64,000 bases of DNA, from NCBI GenBank assembly GCA_030762175.1, contig CM060831.1:137682001-137746000 (forward strand), written 5' to 3'. Each line of letters opens with the position of its first letter. Within the stretch, counting starts at the first letter, position 1. The position numbers and the translations under genes were made by a program. Below, piece after piece: positions 57,601-63,890 of this stretch. The notes under the pieces are model-generated. The model was not told the DNA's origin. It did not search any database and worked only from the letters and a program-made list of their open reading frames with translations. The stretch is from Metallyticus violacea (lineage: Eukaryota; Arthropoda; Insecta; Mantodea; Metallyticidae).

Positions 57601-60600
57601 TCTCAGAGCATATAGTAATCAGAAAAGTGTACTGTTGTGTGGTAATAACAAAACATTAATAAATCCGTAGATTTCTATTCACTGTGATTTTGTTACACTT
57701 AAAATCACAATCCTTCCACCCCAGAAGTATCAATCAGAAAAATCCCCTTATAATACCATACCCTGAGCTAGCCAAGGATATTGTGGTGGTAATTACGTTA
57801 ACATCTATGAACTTACATAAAATTGGCACCCAACATTCGATGACGTCGGCATCCCTTTATTTTGCTACAAATTTGATGCCCAATGTATTAGCATTAGTGA
57901 ATATCAGCTACACTTATATGCGTCATAATTAATCCCATTATAGTGCATACTAAAGAATTATGAGTGAAAATTTACTTAATGCTTTCTAGCTTTCCTCTCT
58001 TTCTCAACAATGAATGTACTATCTTAATAGTAACATGATGCCTAAAACTTAATTTACTTAACACATATTTAACTGCCTTCTTGCTTATGTAGCATAGTGA
58101 ACTGTAGGGTTCAATAATTGTCATGCCATTAATTTTTTTATTTAATATGAAGTGCTGCAATATGCATACTACAGAATTATGAATAAAATTTAGGTAATCT
58201 TTGAATATACAACACCCAATTCTTAAGATTACCCATAATTTTACCTTTGATAAGCAAGAGTTGTGATTATATGAATTGGTATGTCAAGATTTAAGTGTAT
58301 AAATTGAAATACCTACTTAAAACATGGGCTAAAAGCTGTAATATTAGGCCCTAGTCAGAAAACACAGAAAAAAAAAATGATGAACGAAATTTGAACTTGA
58401 AAAAAAATGACTACCTCCTACTAGAAAGTAAATGTCATAACCATGGCACCAGAGTGATGCATTCAGAAATCTTCCTTTGTTATCATGTGTTATGCTTTCC
58501 AGGAGCATCTTCTTCAGCCAGTGGCGAACTGGAACTTTAGAACTTAAAGTCATATCTTTGAAACTTAAACATATAGGCTACGTTATCTATAGCAATTGCT
58601 TATATATGACATCTTTACAATCTCTGAAATTATTTTGGTGTAAATTATTAACACCCTATATAATATAAATGAAAATAAAATAACACCATGATACTAAATC
58701 TGTGACTTTCTAAACTTGATAGATTTTTTTCCCTTTAATTGAACATTTTTAAGATGTATTTTTACTTGCTGTTCCCCATAGTATGATTCCATAATTTAAA
58801 TGTGTTTGTATAAATGTATAGTAAACTTTACTACAAGCTTTTATCATCCACATTTTGTGAAGTTTGTTTCAGCACATATATACCACCATTTGTTTTATTT
58901 GATATTTTACTAATATGTCCATTCCATCTCGGGTTGATATCGATAACTAATCCTATGGCAGTTAATATTGTGCAGTGTTCTTCTAATTATTTTAAACTGT
59001 ATCTGTCTTTAAAATTTCAGATTCCTCTCATTATATATCATGATCACCATTACTTACCATAATTTTGACCAAAATCTAGAAAAAGAATATAATTTTTTAC
59101 AGTTAAAGAAATAGTGTACCCAATTTAAATGCTATCATTTTTCTTTTTCTGAATGCTTATCATTTTGTAATATAAAAGTTAGTATAGATAAAAATAATTT
59201 GAGAATGTAAGAAGTACCAATGTACAGTTGCACAATCAGTTTTTAACAGTGTAAAAGCCCTCCCCAAAGTCTACAATTGCTACATGAATAATATACGCTA
59301 ATATCAATTACTGCATCATCAGTTATGTCTATAAAGTACTTGCAATGAAAAAGAACTCTGCTATAGAAAATATTTAATACACAATGTAAACCTTAAAATG
59401 GATTCCAGTTGTGTTACCACACTAATGTGTGATTCAGCCTGATCCATTGCCTGCAAGATTGTTTCCTCCTCCTCATCCTTAAGATCATACCATTCTGTAT
59501 CAGGAAATAATTCACTGAACTTCCTGTCTAATTCTGTACCACTGAGAACTTCATTACCCATATCTTCATATCTGTAAATTATTAGTAAGATAAAGGTGAA
59601 ATAAGTTTAATACTACAATTTATCAACATATGATCTAACCAGGACTATATTCACAATTCTGGCCTGAATAATGTTCAATAGAAACATTAAAACAAATGAG
59701 CAAAAGCCAATTAAGGGATATTAAAAATTAAAATAAATAAAATGGAGAAACTTGAAACATTATGTAATGCCTATTTGTCTCACATTTTATCCACATTTTA
59801 TCCAGCACATGATGTTTTGTGTGATGCAAGTGGATGAATTAAATGCAATTATCATACAGCAATAATCATGGAAACTGCAGGTGAGTATGTTCTAGTGCAC
59901 ATTCCATTACTCAAGGTCACTTAAATACCACATATGAAACTCAACATGGTTCTGTCATCTGTATTATTCATGACCCAACACAAAGATGTGCTTTCTAAGC
60001 CTGCTTCAATGGTATTCTAAGGAAGCCGGATAATCCTGGTGAGAAACAAGGTTCATCATTTCATCCCAGTTACAGCTTCTTTTCTAAGTTTGGTTTTGTT
60101 CTTTTCCCATATGTCCTGGAATCCATTCCAAGACATATCAGAAGGGAACAAAACCACATCATGAAAAGAAACTGCAACTATATTTCAAATGACCACTAAC
60201 CAAGATTATTTGGCAGCCCATCTACATACAACCATCACCTATATGCACCATTTGTAAATATATGTAGCATCTGAAGAAATGTACTACACTTAGCACCAAC
60301 CAAAATAAAAAGAATACTCTGCGGTTATATTGCAAAGCTAGAAGACTGATACATTAAATCAAAATTTGACATCAGAAATAACAACTTTAAATTTACCCCA
60401 GACTCAAAAAGAGCATCTTTGGAATGCAGATACAAACCCTTGCCTCTGTAGAAGAACTTTAAAGTTGCACTATCTGTAGGAATGGCCGAGCTACATTTTC
60501 TTTCATTTTAAAGAAATTGCTTATACAGAATGGATGAATAGAGGAGAAACAATTAATGTTGTTTTCTACAGTGGCAAATCTTATATCCTTTGTGCAAAGC

Positions 60601-63600
60601 CCTAGGAGCAAGAAACATGAAAAACTAAGCCAGTATTGTCCTCACCCACAACAATGCTATCCAACACAATGCATACATAAGAACTGCTTCAGAGTTTTGG
60701 ATGGGAGTTATGGCAACATCTATTACACAGTCCTTGAGCACCATGTAATTTTCATCTTTTTGGTAAGTTGAAAAAAACATTTGCATGGAAAATGATTTGC
60801 CAGTGACGAATAGGTACAAAAAACAATCACACAATGGCTTTGCCACAGAGGAAAATATTTGTATTGTCGAGGAATTGAATGATAAAGTTAATTTGAATTG
60901 GTTTAGTGGCATTTAAATTCCCTTATATGAAAGCATGTAAGTTAAGTAAAATGTCATGAAACAAACTTAAATTATAAACTTATTTATTTTACATCACTGC
61001 CAATAACTTGTGGAAAATAGTTCACAAAGAACAGAACATTCAGTTATGCATTCTGACAAATATTTGCAGCAACTAGTTGACCATGTGAAAAATAATGCAA
61101 ACTATATACACTAAGATATATAAATGAAATATTCTTTACTTTCAATATTTTGGTACAATTCCTCTCATATTTTACATTCATATAACATATTACGGTAGGT
61201 CCATAAGTTTCTAGCCTTGCCGATATGGATTATCACCTTCACAAAACCCTTATCTGTTAAGCAAATAACTGCAGCTGCAAATTCTGCTCCACTATGTTCA
61301 GTTGTTCAGATATAGTTGCATAAAGAAGGCTATGTGTAGAAGATTGTGACATGTTCAAAATGGAGTATGGAGTTATTAAGTTCTTCATAAAAGAAGAACT
61401 TACTCCAAACAAAATTAAACAGTGATTGGATGGTATATAAGAGGAAGCATTCCCCTCATATTCTACCACAAAAGAATGAGCCAAACATTTTTCGAATGGG
61501 TCAAGAAAGCACTGAAGACGAAGAGCTTGCAGATCAATCCTTGAAGATGCTTACTCCTGAAAATATTGCTCTTGTAGAAGGAGAAATTATGGAAGACTAG
61601 CGGCTCAAAGTTAAAGAAATAGTAGCAAGGTTGGCCCTTTCTAAAACAAAAGTCCTTCAAATTATTCATGAACATTTAAACATTGATAATAGTACAAGGA
61701 GGGAGCCCAGACTTCTTTCCTCAGTCCAAAAGCAGCAGAGTCACCTGTTGTCAGGCATTTTTGGAACTATGTCGTGGCAACAAGAGAGAAGTTCTGCAAA
61801 CCATTGTTACAGGAGATGAAACTATGGTCCTCTACTATGATCCCTTGTCCAAAAGTAAACCAATGGAGTGGCATAATTCTGGCAAAGCACCGCCTCTAAA
61901 GGCCAAGGTCACTCAGTCAACCAAGAAAATCATGTCCACAATCTTTTGGGACTATGAAGGAATACTCTTCATTGACTTCAAGGAGAGGAACACCACAGTA
62001 AATGGGGAGTACTATGCTGGCCTACTGCACTGACTACATGCTTCCATCAAAGAGAAAAGCTGAATGGTGGTTGCACCTTTTTCACGACGTGCCTGTGCAC
62101 ACAACTCTTGTTGCAAAGCAAACTGTGAAGAAATGTGATTTCAAGGAGATCGACCACCCATCCTATTGCCCAGATCTAACTCCCAGTGACCATTTCCTCT
62201 TCTCAAAACTCAAGAAGGACCTTCCAGGAAGGAATTTAATTGTGACAAAGTAGTGATGGATGGTGTTTATGCCCATTTTGCAGACAAGATTTCTTACTAT
62301 TTTTGGGGGGATTGAAATGTTAAATCAAACATGTGAGAAGTGCACTGCAATAAAGGGTAACTATATTGAAAATTGAAATATAGTTTTTATATTTATAATT
62401 CCTAGAAAATGGTTATGGACTTACCCTTGTACCATGGATAATTTGGAAATACATTTATACATTAACTAAAAATGATCTTAATTATGTATTTAAACATATT
62501 TAAAACCATCCATTTTCAAGTCAGCTGCTTGCCAGCGCAACCCCTCCCACCATCTCTGGCAACCACAATGTCACAACACTTGACCTTTTGCTTTATACTT
62601 GCTTATTGCAAATAAATAAATAAATTCTGTACTCACCCTTCTTAACAGAAGATGCTGGAAGAATACTCATTAATGCTGAATAAGTGACAATGTAGACCTT
62701 CTCATACAAAATGGGCCACGCTTATATTATCTTCTTTAAGAGGGATTAGTAGAATTCTTTTATTTTATTTGGGTATCCGTTTTAAAATATGAAGTGTAGT
62801 GGTGCCATGAGTATGAGGCATCAGATGCATGCAATGTTGGGAGAGCTTATACTGATAAATGGCTGACTTATGAATGGCAATTTCAAATGTGTCTCACACG
62901 AATAACCAAAAACAAATATAAACAATGTATACAGTTTTTTTTTTCACACTAACTCCATTCACTTACATAAATTTGGAACATATGTTTCGGGAGCGATCCC
63001 TCCCATCTTCAGCCAGTTGACAAACTGTCGTTAAACGTGGCGGTTGGGTCTCTTGATGTTCTTGTGGCGGCATCTGTTGGTATTATTAGGAATTTGCTGA
63101 GTTCATCCAATGGAGGGATATCAAAATTCATCAAATTATCCTTATTTTTTGTAATGAAAATGTTTTCCCAAGTGGAAAGTTCTATTGCATTATGAAGTTG
63201 TTTAAGTAGTTTTATCTCTGATTTAATTTCATGATTTTTATTCCAAAAGTGCGCTGCTATTGCTGATTTATCAATTTGTTTTAAGCGAATATTTCTGAAG
63301 TGTTCTTTTTTGTCAACAGGCTGAAGATGGGAGGGATCGCTCCCGAAACATATGTTCCAAATTTATGTAAGTGAATGGAGTTAGTGTGAAAAAAAAAACT
63401 GTATACATTGTTTATATATATACCACTCCATTGTCAACAGCTTCGTAAGTACACTTATTTGAACCAAAAACAACTTACTCTGCAATTTGCTCAGAAGAGA
63501 GAATATTTTTAGAGTCAATGGCTTGGCTAAGCCAAGCCATAAATTCTGATTCTACTCCATCATTCAAAGCTATGCGTAGCAAATCCTGCTGAAGATCTTC

Positions 63601-63672
63601 ATCAATGAAATTCAGGCATTTCATAACTTGCAAAATTTCAGAGCCTGATGACTCCAACTTGGGAATTGTTTT
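33424..63672 (-). CDS. HAUS3: HAUS augmin-like complex subunit 3 (Dgt3 homologue), 10 exons, first exon outside window
   Basis: Exons in order are 63672-63479, 59571-59392, 53110-52930, 46219-46127, 38276-38221, 37757-37623, 36676-36343, 35851-35640, 35534-35369 and 33618-33424. They join in frame to 581 residues, against about 600 in vertebrate HAUS3, so only a short N-terminus is missing. Identification rests on two ends. The N-terminal region carries GVESEFMAWLSQAIDSKNIL, SSEQIAEYEDMGNEVLSGTE and LDRKF, like the family's 'ESFLKWF...NVLSEREL...LEGAALDEAL' region. The C-terminal region carries LLWTYFVMDPEQFLTKITNM VEMAKRK, like its 'FYVYFLKDEDYLKDIVENLE' end. Between them lie long Leu/Lys/Glu-rich helices predicted to be coiled coils. 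HAUS3 is part of the eight-subunit augmin complex, which recruits gamma-tubulin to existing spindle microtubules to branch them. Expected location: cytosol and spindle. Insect augmin sequences diverge fast, so the call is strong but not certain. Confidence 0.78.
34061..34095 (-). ncRNA. Hammerhead-ribozyme-like core, left arm
   Basis: On the - strand: TTGAAGA (first base changed), T, a hairpin around GGAAAG / CTCTTC, GAAAC, CGGT, C. Confidence 0.4.
34157..34191 (+). ncRNA. Hammerhead-ribozyme-like core, right arm
   Basis: TTGAAGA, T, GGAGAG with loop GATGT and CTCTTC, GAAAC, AGGT, C. The stem III palindrome is broken (ACAGGT). Confidence 0.4.
34262..35368 (-). other. HAUS3 intron stretch, nothing recognised
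   Basis: AT-rich intron between the last two exons, right part. Short open frames here show no similarity I recognise. Confidence 0.5.
35369..35534 (-). CDS. HAUS3: HAUS3 exon (ninth visible)
   Basis: 166 nt; acceptor tttgtttccag, donor CAG|gtaagt. It encodes (N)CFIVEAADRFLCYGLTKK...IEQLLQTFKDKLNELKNEFK and RRQ, mostly amphipathic helix. Confidence 0.85.
35640..35851 (-). CDS. HAUS3: HAUS3 exon (eighth visible)
   Basis: 212 nt; acceptor ccataatag, donor AA|gtaaga. It encodes ETMRSLASKKSLAIMEHPLV, then QCLSSLYLGKQAKDLSSVIN, then AARKLDCEIKQLEETLFTNL and LKAQRTVYLN. Phase 2 at its end fits the next exon. Confidence 0.85.
36228..36256. repeat. (ATT)n microsatellite
   Basis: About nine ATT units in the HAUS3 intron between 35852 and 36342. 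Confidence 0.95.
36343..36676 (-). CDS. HAUS3: HAUS3 exon (seventh visible), largest coiled-coil exon
   Basis: 334 nt; acceptor tttttggcag, donor GTG|gtaagt. It encodes DEQLTQALQINKYEDELMAL, then SESTVRVMCNVTEIEMAHVQ, QARMMHHTYQQQCILKYVDI and further helix. The heptad-like spacing of L/I/M suits the family's central coiled coil. Confidence 0.87.
37186..37262. repeat. AT-rich palindrome (cruciform-prone)
   Basis: tgcacaaaagatatatatat on the left and its mirror, atatatatatcttttgtgca, on the right, with further (AT)n between. The arms can pair almost completely. Confidence 0.85.
37397..37500 (+). mobile_element. SINE A, 3' part
   Basis: gcctctgagcaaaaatttgt, gaatgggacgctgatgacct, gagatgttaaagagcgtcca, then the aataaatcaataaaaaaaaa tail. 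The body sequence is close to consensus, so this is a young but 5'-truncated copy. Confidence 0.85.
37623..37757 (-). CDS. HAUS3: HAUS3 exon (sixth visible)
   Basis: 135 nt; acceptor ctcttgttacag, donor AG|gtaaag. It encodes (C)YLEMKLDNLLLLVNIVGYEQ, then ALKELKQIMESVKGFRFTLS FSDM. Phase 2 at both ends is consistent with its neighbours. Confidence 0.82.
38221..38276 (-). CDS. HAUS3: HAUS3 short exon (fifth visible)
   Basis: 56 nt; acceptor aatgtttcag. It encodes AKLFTEKLGNDRLEDISK and the first two bases of Cys. I chose donor TG|gtatgt at 38221 because it keeps frame with the next exon; the nearby gtaagt (after 38228) gives an immediate stop downstream. Confidence 0.72.
38585..40110 (+). mobile_element. 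Penelope-like element, RT to GIY-YIG endonuclease, decayed
   Basis: Starts near a terminal-repeat signature (tgagtcgaactacacattct). + strand fragments follow: NDKGVVHTKANKGNRIVILD (38635-38695), the N-terminal RT motif 'ADKGN..VI.D'; further broken RT; then 39559-39840 with MEKSAVASHFWTENHDI, LLKSIQGPTELPTWE (endonuclease tail). It ends with a terminal-repeat piece (gatgatgcaaacatgagact, gtagttcaattcaattatac, gattagtttcactatacaag). Disabled by stops and frameshifts. Confidence 0.75.
40090..40340 (+). repeat. Interspersed repeat shared with 7180-7420
   Basis: Approximate similarity to the ADAMTS-intron stretch described at 7180-7420. Unclassified. Confidence 0.4.
40340..40545 (+). other. Possible gene-derived fragment
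   Basis: A + strand frame from ATG 40361 reads TNNLKDQEFSSLKAITEELA, PVGKQLKEVLP and a stop. It is followed by more open sequence and an AATAAA near 40509. It looks like a coding tail with a poly(A) signal, as in a processed pseudogene or transposon end, but I cannot name it. Confidence 0.25.
40690..41100. mobile_element. Penelope-like terminal repeat fragments
   Basis: cttacttggacatgtttt with a decayed hammerhead-like core (40698-40732, -). Then a segment gtcaacttcctagcgtggca like that near 43760. Then cttatttctccatttacttg...gtactagtttcatgaacc and the opposed ctgatgatgcaaacaaatgg...gtaagtgaagtataagtgta. Several partial copies overlap or are nested. Confidence 0.55.
41180..42610 (-). mobile_element. 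Penelope-like element, RT and GIY-YIG endonuclease, - strand
   Basis: On the - strand: DMISLFPSIPKEKLINIL (about 42210-42265) and IKFTVEMENNKVLPFLDIKI (about 41845-41905) are RT motifs of the Penelope type. The nuclease follows with NLLQTNTKDKIPPGKLSGIY, EISCKDCNMKYIGKTKRNIT (about 41320-41440), with the GIY and YIG elements. Its tail is cut short near 41180. Stops are scattered throughout. It lies in the sense direction within a HAUS3 intron. Confidence 0.82.
42672..42778 (-). mobile_element. SINE B, 3' fragment
   Basis: Reverse complement of the SINE B 3' end (ttttgctacagaggcaccac, gatgatacatgagatgaaat). It sits exactly between the two opposed Penelope-like copies. Confidence 0.8.
42790..43830 (+). 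mobile_element. Penelope-like element, inverted partner of the 41180-42610 copy
   Basis: 42810-43160 is the reverse complement, with modest divergence, of about 41330-41680 (atagatatagcacagaaaaa, caaaagatgcc-like stretch, ctacaaaccaacacataaga, aaaacaatcaggcatttacg). The + strand continues with the nuclease tail (YKHTEKSALAYHFWEG, 43195-43240). Terminal-repeat pieces follow: ctgttggaactcgtacagtg at 43400, cttatgcttcacttactttt at 43470 with a ruined hammerhead core, and gcttcactgtgtaagttcca at 43628. Confidence 0.75.
44100..45470 (+). mobile_element. LINE fragment with reverse transcriptase, CR1/Jockey-like
   Basis: + strand fragments in order: KYIELTKELELKKSIRKFHE (about 44315-44375), KLKNWKSCGPHDIVTKVLKL (44665-44725), ILYLMCLFNVSVNNSSLPED WKSTVLVPICKG (44738-44832), then VSLTPV, and GDKIDAVVIGFLKAF (45035-45080), which stands where a functional RT has the xDFxKAFD catalytic block. 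This is the standard RT order. Truncated at both ends and interrupted by stops. Confidence 0.72.
46127..46219 (-). CDS. HAUS3: HAUS3 exon (fourth visible)
   Basis: 93 nt, phase 0 at both ends; acceptor gtttatttgcag, donor GAT|gtaagt. It encodes NSVSSMLDKCKKQHKKFDKC, then LHFFIKTVFED. Confidence 0.82.
46235..47815 (-). other. HAUS3 intron stretch, weak LINE-like traces only
   Basis: It contains a G10 run at about 46349-46358. Around 47300-47760 the - strand carries traces similar to the tail of the LINE at 51700-52250 (for example PVIRQEEKDWHGLEQE), so this may be an old copy of that element. Otherwise nothing recognised. Confidence 0.35.
47823..47937 (-). mobile_element. SINE A, 3' part
   Basis: ttatttatttatggacgctc, ttaacatctcaggtcatcag, gtgaaacggccgacaaattt: the reverse complement of the family 3' half, close to the 37397 copy. 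Confidence 0.85.
48010..48395 (-). mobile_element. Penelope-like element fragment
   Basis: Terminal repeat with cttatgctccaattatacag and the hammerhead-like core, then a - strand endonuclease tail in pieces (LELGIWEK about 48250-48275; KNWRNIRYNK about 48350-48380). Confidence 0.6.
48064..48098 (-). ncRNA. Hammerhead-ribozyme-like core
   Basis: On the - strand: CTGATGA, T, a weak stem II (GCTGG...), GAAAC, palindromic ACATGT, T,C. Core bases are intact; stem II is poor. Confidence 0.42.
48400..49700 (-). other. HAUS3 intron stretch, mostly unrecognised
   Basis: AT-rich. The only recognised piece is a Penelope-like terminal-repeat end at about 49075-49142 (ctgttggaattcacacagtg). Confidence 0.45.
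49716..50018 (-). mobile_element. SINE A, full-length copy
   Basis: The reverse strand starts ggtcctggtggtgtagtggt (box A region) and gggtttgaa box B near 49950, then the whole body, ending in the A-rich tail at 49720-49740. It closely matches the 17937 copy. Confidence 0.88.
50020..50810 (-). other. HAUS3 intron stretch, nothing recognised
   Basis: No coding similarity or known repeat seen. Confidence 0.45.
50815..52455 (+). mobile_element. LINE with reverse transcriptase remnant
   Basis: The open stretch 50818-51171 carries YTFFADFEIALDTINKDALA, then LGLMLGCKLSLILFNLFIDI, the RT blocks equivalent to 'F.D...AFD....L' and 'G..QGC.LSP.LFN.Y'. The catalytic FADD block is not seen. Downstream, a (AAT)n/(GAT)n run (51701-51729) is followed by a tail with CIMCGKVDSMFHCLIEC, a zinc-knuckle-like end. 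The paralogous copy is 29418-31730. The zinc tail and A-rich end (gaaataaaattcattcattc) suggest that 52455 is the true 3' end. Confidence 0.75.
52519..52797 (+). mobile_element. SINE B, full-length copy
   Basis: ccacgggtggccggggtcgt head, gtttcgaatcccaccagg box B, body, and gggcattatacactattcat end. Confidence 0.87.
52930..53110 (-). CDS. HAUS3: HAUS3 exon (third visible)
   Basis: 181 nt; acceptor gttttatcctacag, donor AAA|gtaagt. It encodes NKINQLSVYGTEEKEREVEM, NMLCLSNVCQALDRNLCCVY and SEFNELLKNFAKIPSRYKAK. The start of a coiled coil after the acidic exon matches the family layout. Confidence 0.85.
53215..53830. repeat. GC-rich unclassified block
   Basis: Markedly richer in G+C than the surrounding intron, with CpG-containing words (gtctgcgcgtcccataggtt, tgcgatgcccagacgcgcta). 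An open + frame of 130 codons at 53365-53757 has no similarity I recognise and may be chance in GC-rich DNA. Composition suggests a recently inserted element or non-coding transposon part. Confidence 0.45.
53835..56120 (-). other. HAUS3 intron stretch, nothing recognised
   Basis: About 2.3 kb of AT-rich sequence. A short (aaacta)n run occurs near 54797-54815. No coding similarity or repeat recognised. Confidence 0.45.
56122..56232 (+). mobile_element. Penelope-like element fragment (downstream of endonuclease)
   Basis: About 110 bp match 30551-30660 (gttttcaagatttagtgcca, taatcatttgacagtag, ttaactgctttgcatt.tgta). Isolated piece. Confidence 0.75.
56249..56345 (+). mobile_element. tRNA-like head of a SINE D family
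   Basis: tggcacagtgcataatgcaa resembles box A and gtgggttcaactcccgtc contains a box B (GGTTCAACTCC). A second, decayed copy lies at 58080-58165 with the same following text (catgccat..aattttttatttaatatga). It is followed here by the 100-bp array. Confidence 0.55.
56371..56960 (+). repeat. Degenerate tandem array, unit about 100 bp
   Basis: Unit landmarks (ggctataatgctta..., ttaa..agttcattt..catgtt, tta.gtaa.g) recur with starts near 56450, 56553, 56652, 56749, 56845 and 56952, giving spacings of 96-107 bp. Units are AT-rich and diverged. Confidence 0.75.
56965..59390 (-). other. HAUS3 intron stretch with one SINE D remnant
   Basis: AT-rich. Only the tRNA-like remnant at 58080-58165 is recognised (gggttcaataattgtcatgc). 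Confidence 0.45.
59392..59571 (-). CDS. HAUS3: HAUS3 exon (second visible)
   Basis: 180 nt; acceptor aatttacag, donor AG|gtttac (weak but frame-consistent). It encodes YEDMGNEVLSGTELDRKFSE, LFPDTEWYDLKDEEEETILQ and AMDQAESHISVVTQLESIL. EVLSGTELDRKF corresponds to the family's 'ILEGAALDEAL' segment. Confidence 0.85.
60073..60176. repeat. Imperfect inverted repeat (hairpin), arms about 48 bp
   Basis: Left cagcttcttttctaagtttg... and right ...catgaaaagaaactg pair around atccat; ggttttgtt and aacaaaacc face each other. About four in five positions pair. Confidence 0.75.
61193..62429 (+). mobile_element. mariner-family transposon 2, complete ends, frameshifted
   Basis: TA at 61191-61192 and 62430-62431 flank a 1237-bp element; the inverted ends pair cggtaggtccataagtttct with the reverse of tatggacttacccttg. 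The + strand carries EYGVIKFF-like N-terminus (about 61360) and then a stretch with several stops. From 61683 it carries CCQAFLELCRGNKREVLQTI, VTGDETMVLYYDP, then HDVPVHT and PSYCPDLTPSDHFLF: all three catalytic Asp positions of a D,D34D transposase are visible. It is inactivated by the N-terminal stops and a stop/frameshift near 62030. Same family as 8389-9679, opposite orientation. Confidence 0.92.
62975..63012 (-). ncRNA. Hammerhead-ribozyme-like core, intact, left arm
   Basis: On the - strand: CTGAAGA, T, stem II GGGAG/CTCCC with loop GGATCG, GAAAC, palindromic ACATATGT, T. The CUGANGA and GAAA core is complete; the cleavage triplet would be GUU. Confidence 0.55.
63321..63358 (+). ncRNA. 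Hammerhead-ribozyme-like core, intact, right arm
   Basis: Identical to the left-arm core at 62975-63012 but on the + strand, so a transcript of either strand through the element would carry one. Confidence 0.55.
63479..63672 (-). CDS. HAUS3: HAUS3 exon (first visible; second or later in the gene)
   Basis: 194 nt; acceptor ctttctatattgcag, donor GA|gtaagt. It encodes KTIPKLESSGSEILQVMKCL, NFIDEDLQQDLLRIALNDGV and ESEFMAWLSQAIDSKNILSS EQIAE. No ATG lies in frame upstream, so the start codon is in an earlier exon. The acceptor lies in a tandem duplication (see 63669-63890). Confidence 0.85.
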
Positions 63673-63890
63673 CTGCAATATAGAAAGCACCACAAATTCA
63701 CATCTTAAACATTATAGCCATGTATACTAAATTAATCCTATGATTGTTACTGTATTGGCATATGCAGGGTAAGCAAAGCTTTTCTGCAATATAGAAAGTA
63801 TCATAATTCACATCTTAAACATTATAGCCATGCGTACTAAATTAATCCCCTGAATGTTACTGTATTGGCGTATGAAGTAAACAAAGTTCA
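63669..63890. repeat. Two-copy 111-bp tandem duplication covering a splice acceptor
   Basis: ttttctgcaatatagaaag begins at 63669 and 63780; both copies continue with caca/tcata...attcacatcttaaacattat and end near gtattggc.tatg. The - strand acceptor of the HAUS3 exon lies at the start of copy one, and an intact duplicate acceptor lies in copy two. Confidence 0.92.

Larger units (their letters stand above)
62925..63455 (-). mobile_element. Penelope-like element remnant with near-perfect inverted ends
   Basis: The arms 62928-63012 and 63321-63405 are almost exact reverse complements (gtatacag, cacactaactccattcactt, ggaacatatgtttcgggagc). Between them the - strand reads KKEHFRNIRLKQIDKSAIAA HFWNKNHEIK, LLKQLHNAIELSTWENIFIT and NLMNFDIPPLDELSKF. 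This is the GIY-YIG tail, nearly uninterrupted. The right side shares ccactccattgtcaacagct with 26447. Confidence 0.82.

Noticed and set aside
57684..57932. Small + strand open frame in the HAUS3 intron
   Set aside because: No similarity, no regulatory context, length expected by chance in 64 kb.
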